A DNA stretch of 55,326 bases, taken from Pirellulales bacterium (GTDB lineage Bacteria; Planctomycetota; Planctomycetia; Pirellulales; Lacipirellulaceae). Made by a program: the position numbers and the translations under genes. The DNA lies in assembly GCA_028279215.1 (NCBI GenBank), contig JANQOF010000053.1:1-55326 (forward strand), read 5' to 3'. Positions 26,335-35,387 of this stretch are shown piece by piece. Position 1 is the first letter of the stretch. Every line of letters begins with the position of its first letter. The notes under the pieces are model-generated. The model was not told where the DNA came from. It saw only the letters and a list, made by a program, of their open reading frames with translations, and did no database searches.

Positions 26335-27939
26335 ATGAGCAATCATGACGCGCCCGTTTTGGTTGTCGGCGGACGGGTAACCGGCATGATGATGGCCGGC
26401 GAGTTGGCCCGATATGGCGTGCCGGTTCGCATCATCGACAAGTCGCCCGGCATCGATTCGCATTCGCGTGCCACCTACTTGCGGGCGCGGTCGCTGGAGA
26501 TTCTTCACGGGCTTGGCTTCGCCGACGAGATTGTCGCCAACGGGCAGCCGCTCAAGGCCGTGAGCCTTTACGCCAACGGTGTTGAGGTTGCCACCACGCC
26601 TGATCTGCCGGTCGATTCGCCCTTCCCCTGGGGAGCGGCTTACGCTCAAAACAAGATCGAAGCCATTCTCGAAGCGCGCCTCGATCGTTTGGGTGTTGAG
26701 GTGGAGCGCAGCACGCAGCTGCTCTCGCTGAATCAGGCGGCCGATGAGGTAGAGGTCACTATCAAAAGATCGGATGGCTCCGACGAGACCCTTACCACGC
26801 CCTGGCTGATCGGTTGCGACGGCGCTCACAGTACAACGCGGAAGCTGATCGACGAGGAGTTTCCTGGCGAGATGGACCCGACTCCGTATCTCATCGCCGA
26901 CGTAGTGGTCGATGGCCCAATCAAGCCCGAGGTCGCTTACATGTGTTTGCACGACAAGGGCGAGGTATGGTTTTTCTTGCTCGATGAGGGCCGACGTCAA
27001 ATCTGCGCCACGTTACCCAAGGGCAGCTCGCGAAGCGAGCCACCCACGCTGGAAGAGATGCAACAGCTCGTCGACGAGCGGGGCTTCACACCCGTGCGGC
27101 TCCGCGATCCGCGTTGGTTGACCCTCTATCACACGCACTACAGGCTCACGCCGCACTATCGAAACGCGAGAGTCTTCCTCGCCGGCGACGCGGCCCACGT
27201 CCATAGTGTGGTTGGCGGGCAGGGCATGAACACCGGCATTCAGGACGCCCACAATTTGGCCTGGAAACTGTCGATGGTGATGCGCGGCGCGGCGCCGCCG
27301 TGGTGGCTCGACACCTACGAAGGCGAACGCCGGAGCGTGGCCGAGGATGTGATTGCATGGACCAAAGAGGCCAACGACCAACTGACCTCGTACATCGACC
27401 TCAGCCCCGAACAGCGCGAACGACTGTGCGAGCATATGATCGTACCCGAGTGCGAACGCATGAACGTCCGCAGCCACGAAGAGGAGATCGATCTCGACTA
27501 CCGCGCTTCGAAACTGTGCTTTGAAGCCGATTCCGCGGACGCACCCGGTCCACACGCCGGCGCCCGAGCCCCCGACGCAGGGCCGTTATCGCTCGCGGGC
27601 AAGGAATGCACGTTGATGGAAGCCATCTCCGGCCCACAATTCCATTTGCTGCTCTTCAACCCAGCGGGCGCAAGCTCGGTCGGCCCGGACGCCCTCGCCG
27701 CCGCGAAACAAGCGACAGTCGACGCAAATAGCGGCTGGCTCAAGGTGTTCGTAGTCGCCGCCAACGGCGCGCAGTTACCAACCGGAGTCGAACTGCTTGA
27801 AGATCTCGACGGCGCTCTGCGCCAACGGTACGAAGGTGACGTTGTGCCGCTGTACTTGATCCGGCCTGATGGGTATGTTGCGTATCGCAGCCAGAGGGTT
27901 GAGGGGTTTGGGGAGTATCTGGGGCGGATATTCGGGTGA
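26335..27939 (+). CDS. FAD-dependent aromatic hydroxylase-like monooxygenase (PheA/TfdB/MhpA type)
   Basis: 534 aa from the ATG at 26335. The family landmarks are LARYGVPVRIIDK with the acidic residue ending strand 2, the DG motif LIGCDGAHSTTRK, and the flavin site GDAAHVHSVVGGQGMNTGIQDAHNLAWKL near 285-313. A C-terminal thioredoxin-like domain (about 420-534, ending VPLYLIRPDGYVAYRSQ) is typical of the phenol hydroxylase group. The first glycine motif reads GGRVTG (12-17), so the usual third Gly of GxGxxG is Arg, which is odd. It probably hydroxylates a phenolic or polyketide-like compound; substrate unknown. The gene starts 30 bases past the propeller gene. Confidence 0.88.
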   Translation: MSNHDAPVLVVGGRVTGMMMAGELARYGVPVRIIDKSPGIDSHSRATYLRARSLEILHGLGFADEIVANGQPLKAVSLYANGVEVATTPDLPVDSPFPWGAAYAQNKIEAILEARLDRLGVEVERSTQLLSLNQAADEVEVTIKRSDGSDETLTTPWLIGCDGAHSTTRKLIDEEFPGEMDPTPYLIADVVVDGPIKPEVAYMCLHDKGEVWFFLLDEGRRQICATLPKGSSRSEPPTLEEMQQLVDERGFTPVRLRDPRWLTLYHTHYRLTPHYRNARVFLAGDAAHVHSVVGGQGMNTGIQDAHNLAWKLSMVMRGAAPPWWLDTYEGERRSVAEDVIAWTKEANDQLTSYIDLSPEQRERLCEHMIVPECERMNVRSHEEEIDLDYRASKLCFEADSADAPGPHAGARAPDAGPLSLAGKECTLMEAISGPQFHLLLFNPAGASSVGPDALAAAKQATVDANSGWLKVFVVAANGAQLPTGVELLEDLDGALRQRYEGDVVPLYLIRPDGYVAYRSQRVEGFGEYLGRIFG

Positions 27940-27968
27940 GCGGGTCGCTGCAACACGTACGCATGAAC

Positions 27969-28424
27969 TCAACTCGAGCCATGGCTATCTATGGCATCGG
28001 TTGATTCGGCGTGGCATGCATATCCCCGTCGACAACATGGGCACCTGACGACTTCATCGCGACAAGGTTTGCCCTCGAATTCGTGGCCACAGTTACATGT
28101 GATCTCAATCCTGTGTAGCCTAGCTTCGTAGGGTGGCGAATCGCGTTTGCTGCGGTATACATAGAAAACCGCCCGGTGCACTTTTGTCGACGACGCTTCT
28201 TGTTCTGAGTCCACGTTCAAAAAACGAAAGTGCATACCGGGAACTCCTGGGTCCGCTACGCACTCGCCCGACTCACCATAAGACACGTGGCAATCCGCTG
28301 ATCCGACGATTCGAGAAGTAGTACCGCACTCAAGTACTTCCGTAACCGAATCCGCGGTGCGAAGCAGGATGCCGCCTCCGGCGAGTAACCCGATTGCCAG
28401 CAGCGATGATGTATAGCCATGCAT
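27969..28424 (-). CDS. Cys-rich membrane-anchored or exported protein, unknown
   Basis: 151 aa. One N-terminal hydrophobic segment (about 5-22) acts as a signal or anchor. The C-terminal third has C110, C112, C121, C128, C130, C131 and C137 in a CNCGHEF...RCPCCRRGYAC arrangement, like a zinc ribbon. Three more cysteines lie at 33, 45 and 55. An AGGGA site precedes the ATG. I recognise no family. It is divergent from the sigma factor gene, which may only be chance. Confidence 0.65.
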   Translation of the reverse strand: MHGYTSSLLAIGLLAGGGILLRTADSVTEVLECGTTSRIVGSADCHVSYGESGECVADPGVPGMHFRFLNVDSEQEASSTKVHRAVFYVYRSKRDSPPYEARLHRIEITCNCGHEFEGKPCRDEVVRCPCCRRGYACHAESTDAIDSHGSS

Positions 28425-28633
28425 CTTTGCAGTTCCCTTTCCTACCTATCTCGGGCAAAGGAGACATGCCCCCCATACATAAGCATACTGCAGCGTCATA
28501 TGGAAGTGTGACTCATCGCCGCTGTCTGAGCCAAGAAAGCGCGCCGCGTGTCACAACAGATCGTTGCTTGGCAGAATAAGTAGATGCAGGCACTCCCTTT
28601 TTGCTAGAATGTTCCCTTGCGAGGCGAGCGATT

Positions 28634-29260
28634 ATGACTTCTCCGGCACAGAAGCAAGAAACCTTGGACCTCTCCGAGGCGCATCTCCGAGGGGACGAGG
28701 CTCGGGTGGAAACTCTCCTGCATCAGTATCGCAACTACCTCATGAGGGTAGTCGAGGCGAGGTTGGACGTTCGGCTGCGCCGCCGGGTCGACGCTTCCGA
28801 TATCGTGCAGGAGGCTCAGATAGAAGCAATGCGGAGCATGCAAGACTTCCTTGAGAATCCAGTCGTGCCGGTGCGCGTTTGGCTCCGCAAGTTAGTTGTC
28901 GAGCGGCTGATCATGGCCCAGCGCAAGCACCTTCGCGCTGCATGCAGGGCGGTTTCCAAGGAACAGCATACAGATGGCGACGCGGTTAGTCCGGTGAAGC
29001 TGCTCCAAGGCAATTTTGGTTCGCCCAGCCGGATAGCAAGCAAGCGCGACTCGGCTGGAGTTCTTCGCCGGTGCCTTGAAGAATTGCCCGAAGCGGACCG
29101 CGAAATCATCCTGATGCACCTCTATGAAGGACTAACGAGCCAGGAGTCTGGCGCCGCGTTGGGCATTGAACCCGCTACTGCACGCAAGCGATTGGGAAGG
29201 GCCGTAAAGAAGCTCCGAGATTTACTCGAGGTAAGAAATCTGGGGGCAAGCTCCCTATGA
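28634..29260 (+). CDS. ECF-type RNA polymerase sigma factor
   Basis: 208 aa from the ATG at 28634, with GAGGCGAG upstream. Sigma region 2 spans about 18-95 (LLHQYRNYLMRVVEARLD, DASDIVQEAQIEA, VWLRKLVVERLI). Region 4 spans about 155-205 (LPEADREIILMHLYEGLTSQESGAALGIEPATARKRLGRA), a helix-turn-helix for the -35 element. The type is common in planctomycetes, where it is paired with Ser/Thr kinases. Its stop codon overlaps the kinase start by four bases (ATGA), so the two are co-expressed and the kinase probably controls the sigma factor. Confidence 0.94.
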   Translation: MTSPAQKQETLDLSEAHLRGDEARVETLLHQYRNYLMRVVEARLDVRLRRRVDASDIVQEAQIEAMRSMQDFLENPVVPVRVWLRKLVVERLIMAQRKHLRAACRAVSKEQHTDGDAVSPVKLLQGNFGSPSRIASKRDSAGVLRRCLEELPEADREIILMHLYEGLTSQESGAALGIEPATARKRLGRAVKKLRDLLEVRNLGASSL

Positions 29261-31605
29261 CTCTGTCGCCGAGCTCATTGGCCGGACGATCATCCGACGA
29301 AAGGGTTGGACAGCTCGCCGAAGAATTCTTGGAACGGCTTTCGCGCGGTGAGAAGCCCACGGCCGACGAGTACGCAGCGCGGCACCCCGACCTGGCCGAG
29401 TTGATCCATCAGGCCTTTCCCGCTTTGGAAATCATGGGACAAGCTCCTGCTCTACAACCTGAGGGGAACTTGACGCATTCGTCCTGCGTTCTTGGCGACT
29501 ACGAGATTCTTAGGGAGGTTGGCCGTGGCGGCATGGGCGTCGTCTATGAGGCCCAACAGATCTCACTTGAACGCCGTGTGGCACTCAAGGTATTGCCGTT
29601 TGCGGCGGTGTTGGATGAACGGCAAATCAAACGATTCCGCAACGAGGCACGCGCCGCCGCTCAGCTCAAACACCCGAACATTGTGCAGGTGTTCGGCGTG
29701 GGATGCGAACGAAGTGTTCATTTCTACGCAATGGAGTTTGTCGAAGGACAGTCACTCGCCGAAGTGATCGCCGACCTCAGGCGTTTGGTGGGCAACGACG
29801 GTAGCCTGCTTTCTTCGAACTCTCTCGCAAATTCCATCTCTTCTGCCCAGTCCAACACGATTGTTCTGCAGGCACAATCCGATCGAACTACAGCGTCCGG
29901 CAAATCGACCCCGCTCTCCCCTGACCCTTCGACCAGAACTCCGGAGTACTTTCGTGGTGTCGCTCGGCTCGTGATGCAGGTAGCCGAGGGTTTGGACCAT
30001 GCACATCAAGAGGGCGTGATCCACCGCGACATCAAGCCGTCGAACCTGATGATCGACGCGAACGGAAAGCCGTGGATTACCGACTTCGGCCTGGCACGGA
30101 TCGATACCGATGCCGGCATGACCATGTCGGGCGACATGCTGGGCACCTTGCGATGTATGAGCCCAGAGCAGACGCTTGCCAGCCGCGTCGTGGTAGACCA
30201 CAGGACCGACATCTACTCACTTGGCGTAACCATGTACGAATTGCTCACGCTTCGACCTGCGTTTGCACAAGCGGATAAACACGAGTTGTTGCGGCATATT
30301 GCATTCGAAGACCCGCCCAGGCCAAGGAAGATCAACCGTCGTATCCCTGCCGAACTGGAGACGATTGTTCAAGCGACCTTGCAAAAGCGCCCCGATGATC
30401 GATTCTATTCGACGGCCCAAGAAATGGCCGACGACCTCCGACGCTACTTGGGCGACGAGCCCATCAAGGTGCGCCCGCCTGGGACGGTGCAAAGCGCCTT
30501 CAAATGGGCGAAGCGTCGTCGGAAGGTACTTGCGGTGGCTCTTGGGGCTTTGCTGCTCGCGGCGAGCACCGGTGTGGTCGCGATGGGGTACAGCTACTCT
30601 GAGGTTCTCAAAGAACGCGATCGCGCTGTCCGAGCCGAGACCGCCGCGCGGAACGCCGAGAGGGAAGCCCGAGACACCCTCGATCAGTTGCAGCGGGTGA
30701 CCGAAGAGGTGGTGGACGACTTGGAAACCTACTCGAAGCATGGCAACATCTGGCCAAAGCGATTGTACGGTGCCCGCCTGTTGGCCGTCGGGCAGCGGGA
30801 AAAAGCAGAGCAGATGCTAAGCGATTACTTTCACGAATGCCTTCGCTACGCAGGCGATCCCGTGGTAAAGGAGATAGGATTGCTCTATCGACTCATGCCG
30901 GACGACCCACCGCAACGAAGCGAACGGACGACTTGTTTGGGTCGGCGGTTCACGGGCGCTGACAGCTTTGGTGTCGTTCCGGGTTTGTACTTCGACGGCG
31001 TGCCGCCATGGACCATTGAGGTCATCTTCGCGCGCGAGGCAATGCACACCCCCGATGGTGTACGGGGAGAGGATATGAACCTCGTGGCGTGGACCCAAAT
31101 GGGAAGCGCTTCACTCTGTACAACCCACGGCGACAAGTGGGCGCTCTGGCTGGGCGGCGCCGCGCACGCGGATTCCTCCAACCGCTACCGACGCGCGATC
31201 GCCTTGTCGCCCTCTCCGCTGAACCAGCAGCAGCACATTGCCGGTGTGTGGGATGGTGACCGCGCCTCCCTCTACATTGATGGAAAGCACCAGAGCACGG
31301 TCGTCGCGCCGGAGCAAGTGGTAAGACGCAAACTGACCGCCAACCCAATGGCAATCGCCGCGGACCCTAATCCGGGCCTTGGCTTTGCCGAGTTCTTCGT
31401 CGGCACCATCGCCACGGTGCGTGTCACGCGTGGGGTAGTTTATACGGAGGAGTTTGATCCACCCGCCATTCTACGCGAAACGGACGACGCCCTTGCACTT
31501 TTCGACTTCCGGTACGACGAAGGCGACTATGCATTCGACCGTTCGGGCAACGGGCACCACGCCATTCTGCTGAACGCCGAGCCCGTTCCTTTGAATGAGA
31601 AATAG
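29257..31605 (+). CDS. Transmembrane Ser/Thr protein kinase with C-terminal LamG-like domain
   Basis: 782 aa. The N-terminus (about 10-60) has the helical EFLERLSRGEKPTADEYAARHPDLAELI motif typical of planctomycete kinases. The kinase domain (about 81-400) has GRGGMG (89-94), K111, HRDIK (256-260, catalytic D258), DFG (276-278) and SPEQ. A Ser/Thr/Asn-rich insert of about 50 residues (178-228) separates the lobes. One membrane helix (423-445) is followed by a coiled coil (445-490) and a LamG/concanavalin-like domain (about 560-765) outside. It is translationally coupled to the ECF sigma factor. A reasonable model is an envelope sensor that phosphorylates the sigma factor. Confidence 0.93.
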   Translation: MTLSPSSLAGRSSDERVGQLAEEFLERLSRGEKPTADEYAARHPDLAELIHQAFPALEIMGQAPALQPEGNLTHSSCVLGDYEILREVGRGGMGVVYEAQQISLERRVALKVLPFAAVLDERQIKRFRNEARAAAQLKHPNIVQVFGVGCERSVHFYAMEFVEGQSLAEVIADLRRLVGNDGSLLSSNSLANSISSAQSNTIVLQAQSDRTTASGKSTPLSPDPSTRTPEYFRGVARLVMQVAEGLDHAHQEGVIHRDIKPSNLMIDANGKPWITDFGLARIDTDAGMTMSGDMLGTLRCMSPEQTLASRVVVDHRTDIYSLGVTMYELLTLRPAFAQADKHELLRHIAFEDPPRPRKINRRIPAELETIVQATLQKRPDDRFYSTAQEMADDLRRYLGDEPIKVRPPGTVQSAFKWAKRRRKVLAVALGALLLAASTGVVAMGYSYSEVLKERDRAVRAETAARNAEREARDTLDQLQRVTEEVVDDLETYSKHGNIWPKRLYGARLLAVGQREKAEQMLSDYFHECLRYAGDPVVKEIGLLYRLMPDDPPQRSERTTCLGRRFTGADSFGVVPGLYFDGVPPWTIEVIFAREAMHTPDGVRGEDMNLVAWTQMGSASLCTTHGDKWALWLGGAAHADSSNRYRRAIALSPSPLNQQQHIAGVWDGDRASLYIDGKHQSTVVAPEQVVRRKLTANPMAIAADPNPGLGFAEFFVGTIATVRVTRGVVYTEEFDPPAILRETDDALALFDFRYDEGDYAFDRSGNGHHAILLNAEPVPLNEK

Positions 31606-31673
31606 GTCGGAGTGAGGTAGGCGGGTCAATAGCATTGACTCTTGCCCGCGCAACATCGCAGCAATGGAAACTC

Positions 31674-31732
31674 GGGCAGACGCGGGTACCGTAGGTGCGA
31701 GTATCTGCCCCTCCCCGCACGCTGCCGCGTGC
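31674..31732. repeat. Intergenic hairpin cluster
   Basis: GGGCAGA (31674-31680) pairs with TCTGCCC (31704-31710), and GCACGC-TGCC-GCGTGC forms a second hairpin (31717-31732). The loop of the first contains GTAGGTGCGAG, which recurs in the palindrome at 35154-35173. The 263-base gap between the kinase and amidase genes holds nothing else recognisable, apart from a possible terminator role for these hairpins. Confidence 0.5.
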
Positions 31733-31869
31733 GAGCCTCCTGGAGGGAGGGTGAATTCTTCAGGCGATTCTTGTTGAAAGTGAGCCACCACATACGTTAG
31801 CGTACATATCAATTAGTAGGCGGAGGGCGGTGCCCAGGAAATCGTACCGCATAGATAACGGAGCCTAAT

Positions 31870-33267
31870 ATGACTAACGAAGAACTCTGCTATGCCGACA
31901 TCGCGGAGCTTTCTCGTCGTCTGCAGAGTGGCGAATTGTCTCCGGTGGAACTGACCCAGGTTTTTCTTGATCGGATTGCTGCTCTCGATCCGACCTTGCA
32001 TGCGTACGCGACGGTTCTCGCCGATGAGGCGCTCGATGATGCACGGCGGGCCGAAGCGGAGCTTGTCAGTGGCTCGTCGCGTGGGCCGTTGCATGGCATG
32101 CCCGTCGGGGTGAAGGATCTGTGCTTCACCAAGGGCATTCGCACGATGGGTGGCATGTGGATCAATCGCGACTTTCTGCCCGACTACGACGCGACGGCCG
32201 TGGTTCGCCTGCGCGACGCCGGCGCGGTACTGCTGGGCAAATTACAACTCACCGAGGGCGCCTGGACCACCAATCATCCCCAGTTCCCAACGGCCGTGAA
32301 TCCTTGGAACGCCAATCGTTGGGCGGGCGCCTCGTCGAACGGGTCGGCAGTCGCGACCGCCACGGGCATGTGCACGGCGTCGCTCGGCTCCGATACGGGC
32401 GGCTCGATCCGTTTGCCATGTGCGATGAACAATCTCACCGGCATTAAGCCAACCTGGGGTCGCGTGAGTGTGCACGGTGTTTTTGGATTGGCGCCCTCCA
32501 TGGATCACTTGGGCACCATGGCGCGAACGGCCGCAGACGCGGGTCAGGTTCTTCAGGTAATCGCCGGGCGCGACTCGAACGACCCGATGTCGCGACGTGA
32601 CCCAGTGTCGCAGTATGTAAGCGGCGAACCGAGCGTCCGCGGAATGCGGATCGGACTCGATGTCGACGTTGCCGTGAATGCGGTCGCGCCTGAAGTCGCA
32701 TCTGTCGTTGACGGCGTCGCGCGAACGATGGAGGGCTTAGGCGCTGAGGTTTGTCGCGTGCAGATGCCGTCGCTGGAATCACTGGCGGCCGGGTTTGGCA
32801 ATTACTGCAGCGCGGAAGCAGCGGTGGTTCACGAAGCCACATTTCCGGCCCGCGCCGCGGAGTATGGACCAATACTGCGCGAGTTTCTCGAGCAGGGGCC
32901 AACAGTAACCGGAATGGAAATGGCGCGCCTCGAGCGCGAGCGTCTCACATTCGCTGGCGAGCTGGCGGCTTTGTTCGAGGAAGTCGACCTGCTGCTACTG
33001 CCCGTTTTGGCAACCTCGGGCAGTGAGCTGGCCCCCGTCCCAGACGTTCCACCGGACGAGGTCCCTAACTTTGTTCGTTTTACCGCTCCTTTCAACTTTT
33101 CGGGGAATCCAACCATCACACTGCCCGGCGGACGTGGGCACGATGGTGCATCGATCGCCTTTCAGTTCGTGGCACCCAAAATGTGCGAACTGCGGCTTGT
33201 GGTGGCCGGCCGCGCCTATCAACGCAAAACCGACTGGCACCTCGCCCGACCGCCGGTTCGCGCCTAA
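31870..33267 (+). CDS. Amidase-signature family protein
   Basis: 465 aa. The Ser-cisSer-Lys triad of the family is visible: Lys in GVKDLCF near 82, cis-Ser in WAGASSNGSAVATATG near 157, and the nucleophile in LGSDTGGSIRLP near 180. The overall order matches GatA-like amidases, but isolated genes of this type are usually amide hydrolases with unknown substrate. No signal peptide is present, so it should be cytoplasmic. It starts at an ATG 264 bases after the kinase and seems to be a separate unit. Confidence 0.92.
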   Translation: MTNEELCYADIAELSRRLQSGELSPVELTQVFLDRIAALDPTLHAYATVLADEALDDARRAEAELVSGSSRGPLHGMPVGVKDLCFTKGIRTMGGMWINRDFLPDYDATAVVRLRDAGAVLLGKLQLTEGAWTTNHPQFPTAVNPWNANRWAGASSNGSAVATATGMCTASLGSDTGGSIRLPCAMNNLTGIKPTWGRVSVHGVFGLAPSMDHLGTMARTAADAGQVLQVIAGRDSNDPMSRRDPVSQYVSGEPSVRGMRIGLDVDVAVNAVAPEVASVVDGVARTMEGLGAEVCRVQMPSLESLAAGFGNYCSAEAAVVHEATFPARAAEYGPILREFLEQGPTVTGMEMARLERERLTFAGELAALFEEVDLLLLPVLATSGSELAPVPDVPPDEVPNFVRFTAPFNFSGNPTITLPGGRGHDGASIAFQFVAPKMCELRLVVAGRAYQRKTDWHLARPPVRA

Positions 33268-33576
33268 CCGCTCGGCGCGAATTCGCGGCTGGCTTGTCTG
33301 CTCGCTCATTGGCTCACTGTCACCAATAGAGTCCTCTCTCGAAATTGGTGCTGTCGACATGCGGAAACCACGAATAGCCTTCCCTTGCGTAATGCCGTAC
33401 ATGCGGCGTGCCGAATGAACAGCATCGCCAGATAGGTTCTCCACCACCTAAGGGCTCAGAGTGTTGTATTGTTTTTTGCTCGGTGTGATGAACCGACCCG
33501 TGACACAAATGGCAACGCGCCACTCAAGGTGTAAGCAACGGGAACTTTCAGTGCGGACGTTCAAGGGAGTATTGAA
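33268..33576. other. Intergenic region, 309 bp, no clear feature
   Basis: Between the amidase and the EAL-HDOD gene. It must contain the promoter of the latter. I see no convincing hairpin with a T run, no ORF with coding character and no repeat. Confidence 0.5.
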
Positions 33577-34860
33577 GTGAACGAAGTTAGCAACACATTA
33601 CTGCGATTGGGAAGACAACCCATTTTTGGGCGGAAGAGCGAGCTTCTAGCATATGAACTGCTCTACCGCGACGACTCTAGCAAGGACTCAGCAAACATCG
33701 TTGACGGCAACCTAGCCACGGCCACGGTCTTGACCAATGCGTTATTGGAAATGGGTCTGGATAGTGTGGCTGGAGACGCCAGGGCATTTGTGAATTTTCC
33801 AGCAGAGTACTTGAATGGAGAAAGACCGGTTCCGTTCGGGCAGAACAAGATTGTTATCGAGGTCTTGGAGAATGTTGTTATCGATGAACGTGTTATCGAT
33901 GGGCTGTGGCAGTTAGCTCAGAAGGGATATCTGATTGCGCTGGATGATTTCGAGTACTCATCCGAGTGGGACGCCTGCCTGGAGATCGCCAGCATCGTGA
34001 AACTCGATGTCCTTGCATTGGGGGCAGCCGAATTACGAGAGCAAATCAATTTTCTCAAACCCTACAAGGTGACCCTTCTTGCTGAGAAAGTTGAAGACCA
34101 CCAAACGCATCAAATGTGTCTCGACTTAGGATTCGAACTGTTCCAAGGCTACTATTACGCCAAACCGAACATCCTGGAAGGAAAGAAGGCCCAGGCGAGC
34201 CAATCGGCACTACTCAAGACGCTCGCAGCGGTGAACGATGAAGAGTCGGAAATGACAGATATCGCCGATGCCGTTTCCCAAGACGCTGTCTTGTCTCACA
34301 AACTACTGCGTTACGTCAACTCATCGGCCATTGGCAGACGTTATAGCGTCGATTCGGTCGACCGGGCCATCGTCTATCTCGGAAAGCAGGAAGTGCGATC
34401 CATTGCCACCTTGCTATTGATGACATCGATCGTGGATAAGCCCTTGCTGCTGGTGAAGACGGCACTCATCCGAGCCCAGGCGTGTCAGAACCTAGCCAAA
34501 GCTTGGGAGAAAACGAACCACCAAGCCTATTTTACGGCTGGGCTACTTTCGCTGCTTGACGCTCTGCTGGATAGGTCGATGGGTAGCATCGTCGATGAAC
34601 TCCCCCTCAATGATGAGGTGAAACAGGCAATTGTTAATTGCGAAGGTCAGATTGGATCGTGCTTGAGCATGGTGATTGCCTATGAAACACTCGAAATATT
34701 CGAGGCAGACTTGGCGGACCATGATATCGCCGAGTGCATCGACAGCTACTGCAATGCCATCGATTCGGTAGAACGGGACGAAGGAATGGCGGTGTTATTG
34801 CCCAAAGAGAAAAACGCGGGAGCACTCGACAAGATCGGTTCACAGTTTGTCTGTGCATAA
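33577..34860 (+). CDS. EAL-HDOD signalling protein (YuxH-like)
   Basis: 427 aa. A GTG start at 33577 follows GGGAG at 7 bases. The N-terminal half (1-200) is a divergent EAL domain: RQPIFGRKSELLAYELLYR, VIEVLENV in place of the usual acidic motif, LDDFEY, VKLDVLAL, LLAEKVE and FQGYYYAKP. The C-terminal half (about 205-400) is an HDOD domain (DIADAVSQDAVLSHKLLRYVNSSA, LGKQEVRSIATLLLM). YuxH-type proteins often cannot hydrolyse cyclic-di-GMP, and loss of the EAL motif itself supports a regulatory or binding role. It forms a single-gene unit. Confidence 0.92.
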   Translation: MNEVSNTLLRLGRQPIFGRKSELLAYELLYRDDSSKDSANIVDGNLATATVLTNALLEMGLDSVAGDARAFVNFPAEYLNGERPVPFGQNKIVIEVLENVVIDERVIDGLWQLAQKGYLIALDDFEYSSEWDACLEIASIVKLDVLALGAAELREQINFLKPYKVTLLAEKVEDHQTHQMCLDLGFELFQGYYYAKPNILEGKKAQASQSALLKTLAAVNDEESEMTDIADAVSQDAVLSHKLLRYVNSSAIGRRYSVDSVDRAIVYLGKQEVRSIATLLLMTSIVDKPLLLVKTALIRAQACQNLAKAWEKTNHQAYFTAGLLSLLDALLDRSMGSIVDELPLNDEVKQAIVNCEGQIGSCLSMVIAYETLEIFEADLADHDIAECIDSYCNAIDSVERDEGMAVLLPKEKNAGALDKIGSQFVCA

Positions 34861-35387
34861 TCTGGCATCTACTCAGAGCCGTAGCGGCTTTGACGCGAAG
34901 GGTGTGAGCGCTCACCGCCTGTTCGATGCCAATTTGGTGGCTGCATCTTGCGGCTGACTGGAAATGCCACCCAAATTTGTGCTCCATTTTTTCCTGGAAA
35001 GTGGGCCACGCGTTGTGTTAGCTTGCACGCGCAGGATGCTGCGCGCGTTTCGTACTCTCTCCCGAAGGGAGAGGGGAATTGGAAAATTGGTAGGGTAGGT
35101 GGTTCTGACGGTACGGCAGGTTCACCTACCTTCTTGCATCAGCTACAGGAAAAGGTAGGTGCGAGCACCTACCCTACGTTTGGTGATTGTTTCCAAATTG
35201 AACAAGGATCCGTAAATTTACTCGGGGAATCCAGAAGAACCATGGAGTCGCAACTGCAAGCTGGTCAACGACTTACAGAATTGCGACACTTATCAAAGCC
35301 CCGAGTTTTTGCACAACGAATCGTGTGGCGCGAATTTGGAAATTTACTCGGTGGGGGAGCCAGCAGCGGCACCCGTGGACCTTGGGT
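34861..35387. other. Intergenic region, 527 bp, repeat-rich
   Basis: Between two genes that converge (EAL-HDOD and the acylase). It contains a fragment of the CCCTCTCCC stem-loop repeat (35057-35073), several GTAGGTG/CACCTAC inverted repeats (35089-35173) and two copies of AAATTTACTCGG (35214-35225 and 35340-35351). No ORF here has coding character. It looks like accumulated or decayed repeat DNA. Confidence 0.6.
35057..35173. repeat. Composite palindromic repeat (CTCTCCC and GTAGGTG elements)
   Basis: CTCTCCC-GAA-GGGAGAG (35057-35073) matches one arm of the element at 17129-17148. GGTAGGTGC at 35154-35162 and GCACCTACC at 35165-35173 form a near-perfect palindrome, and a looser pair of GTAGGTG and CACCTAC occurs at 35089-35130. 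A degenerate relative is at 31683-31710. Confidence 0.6.
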
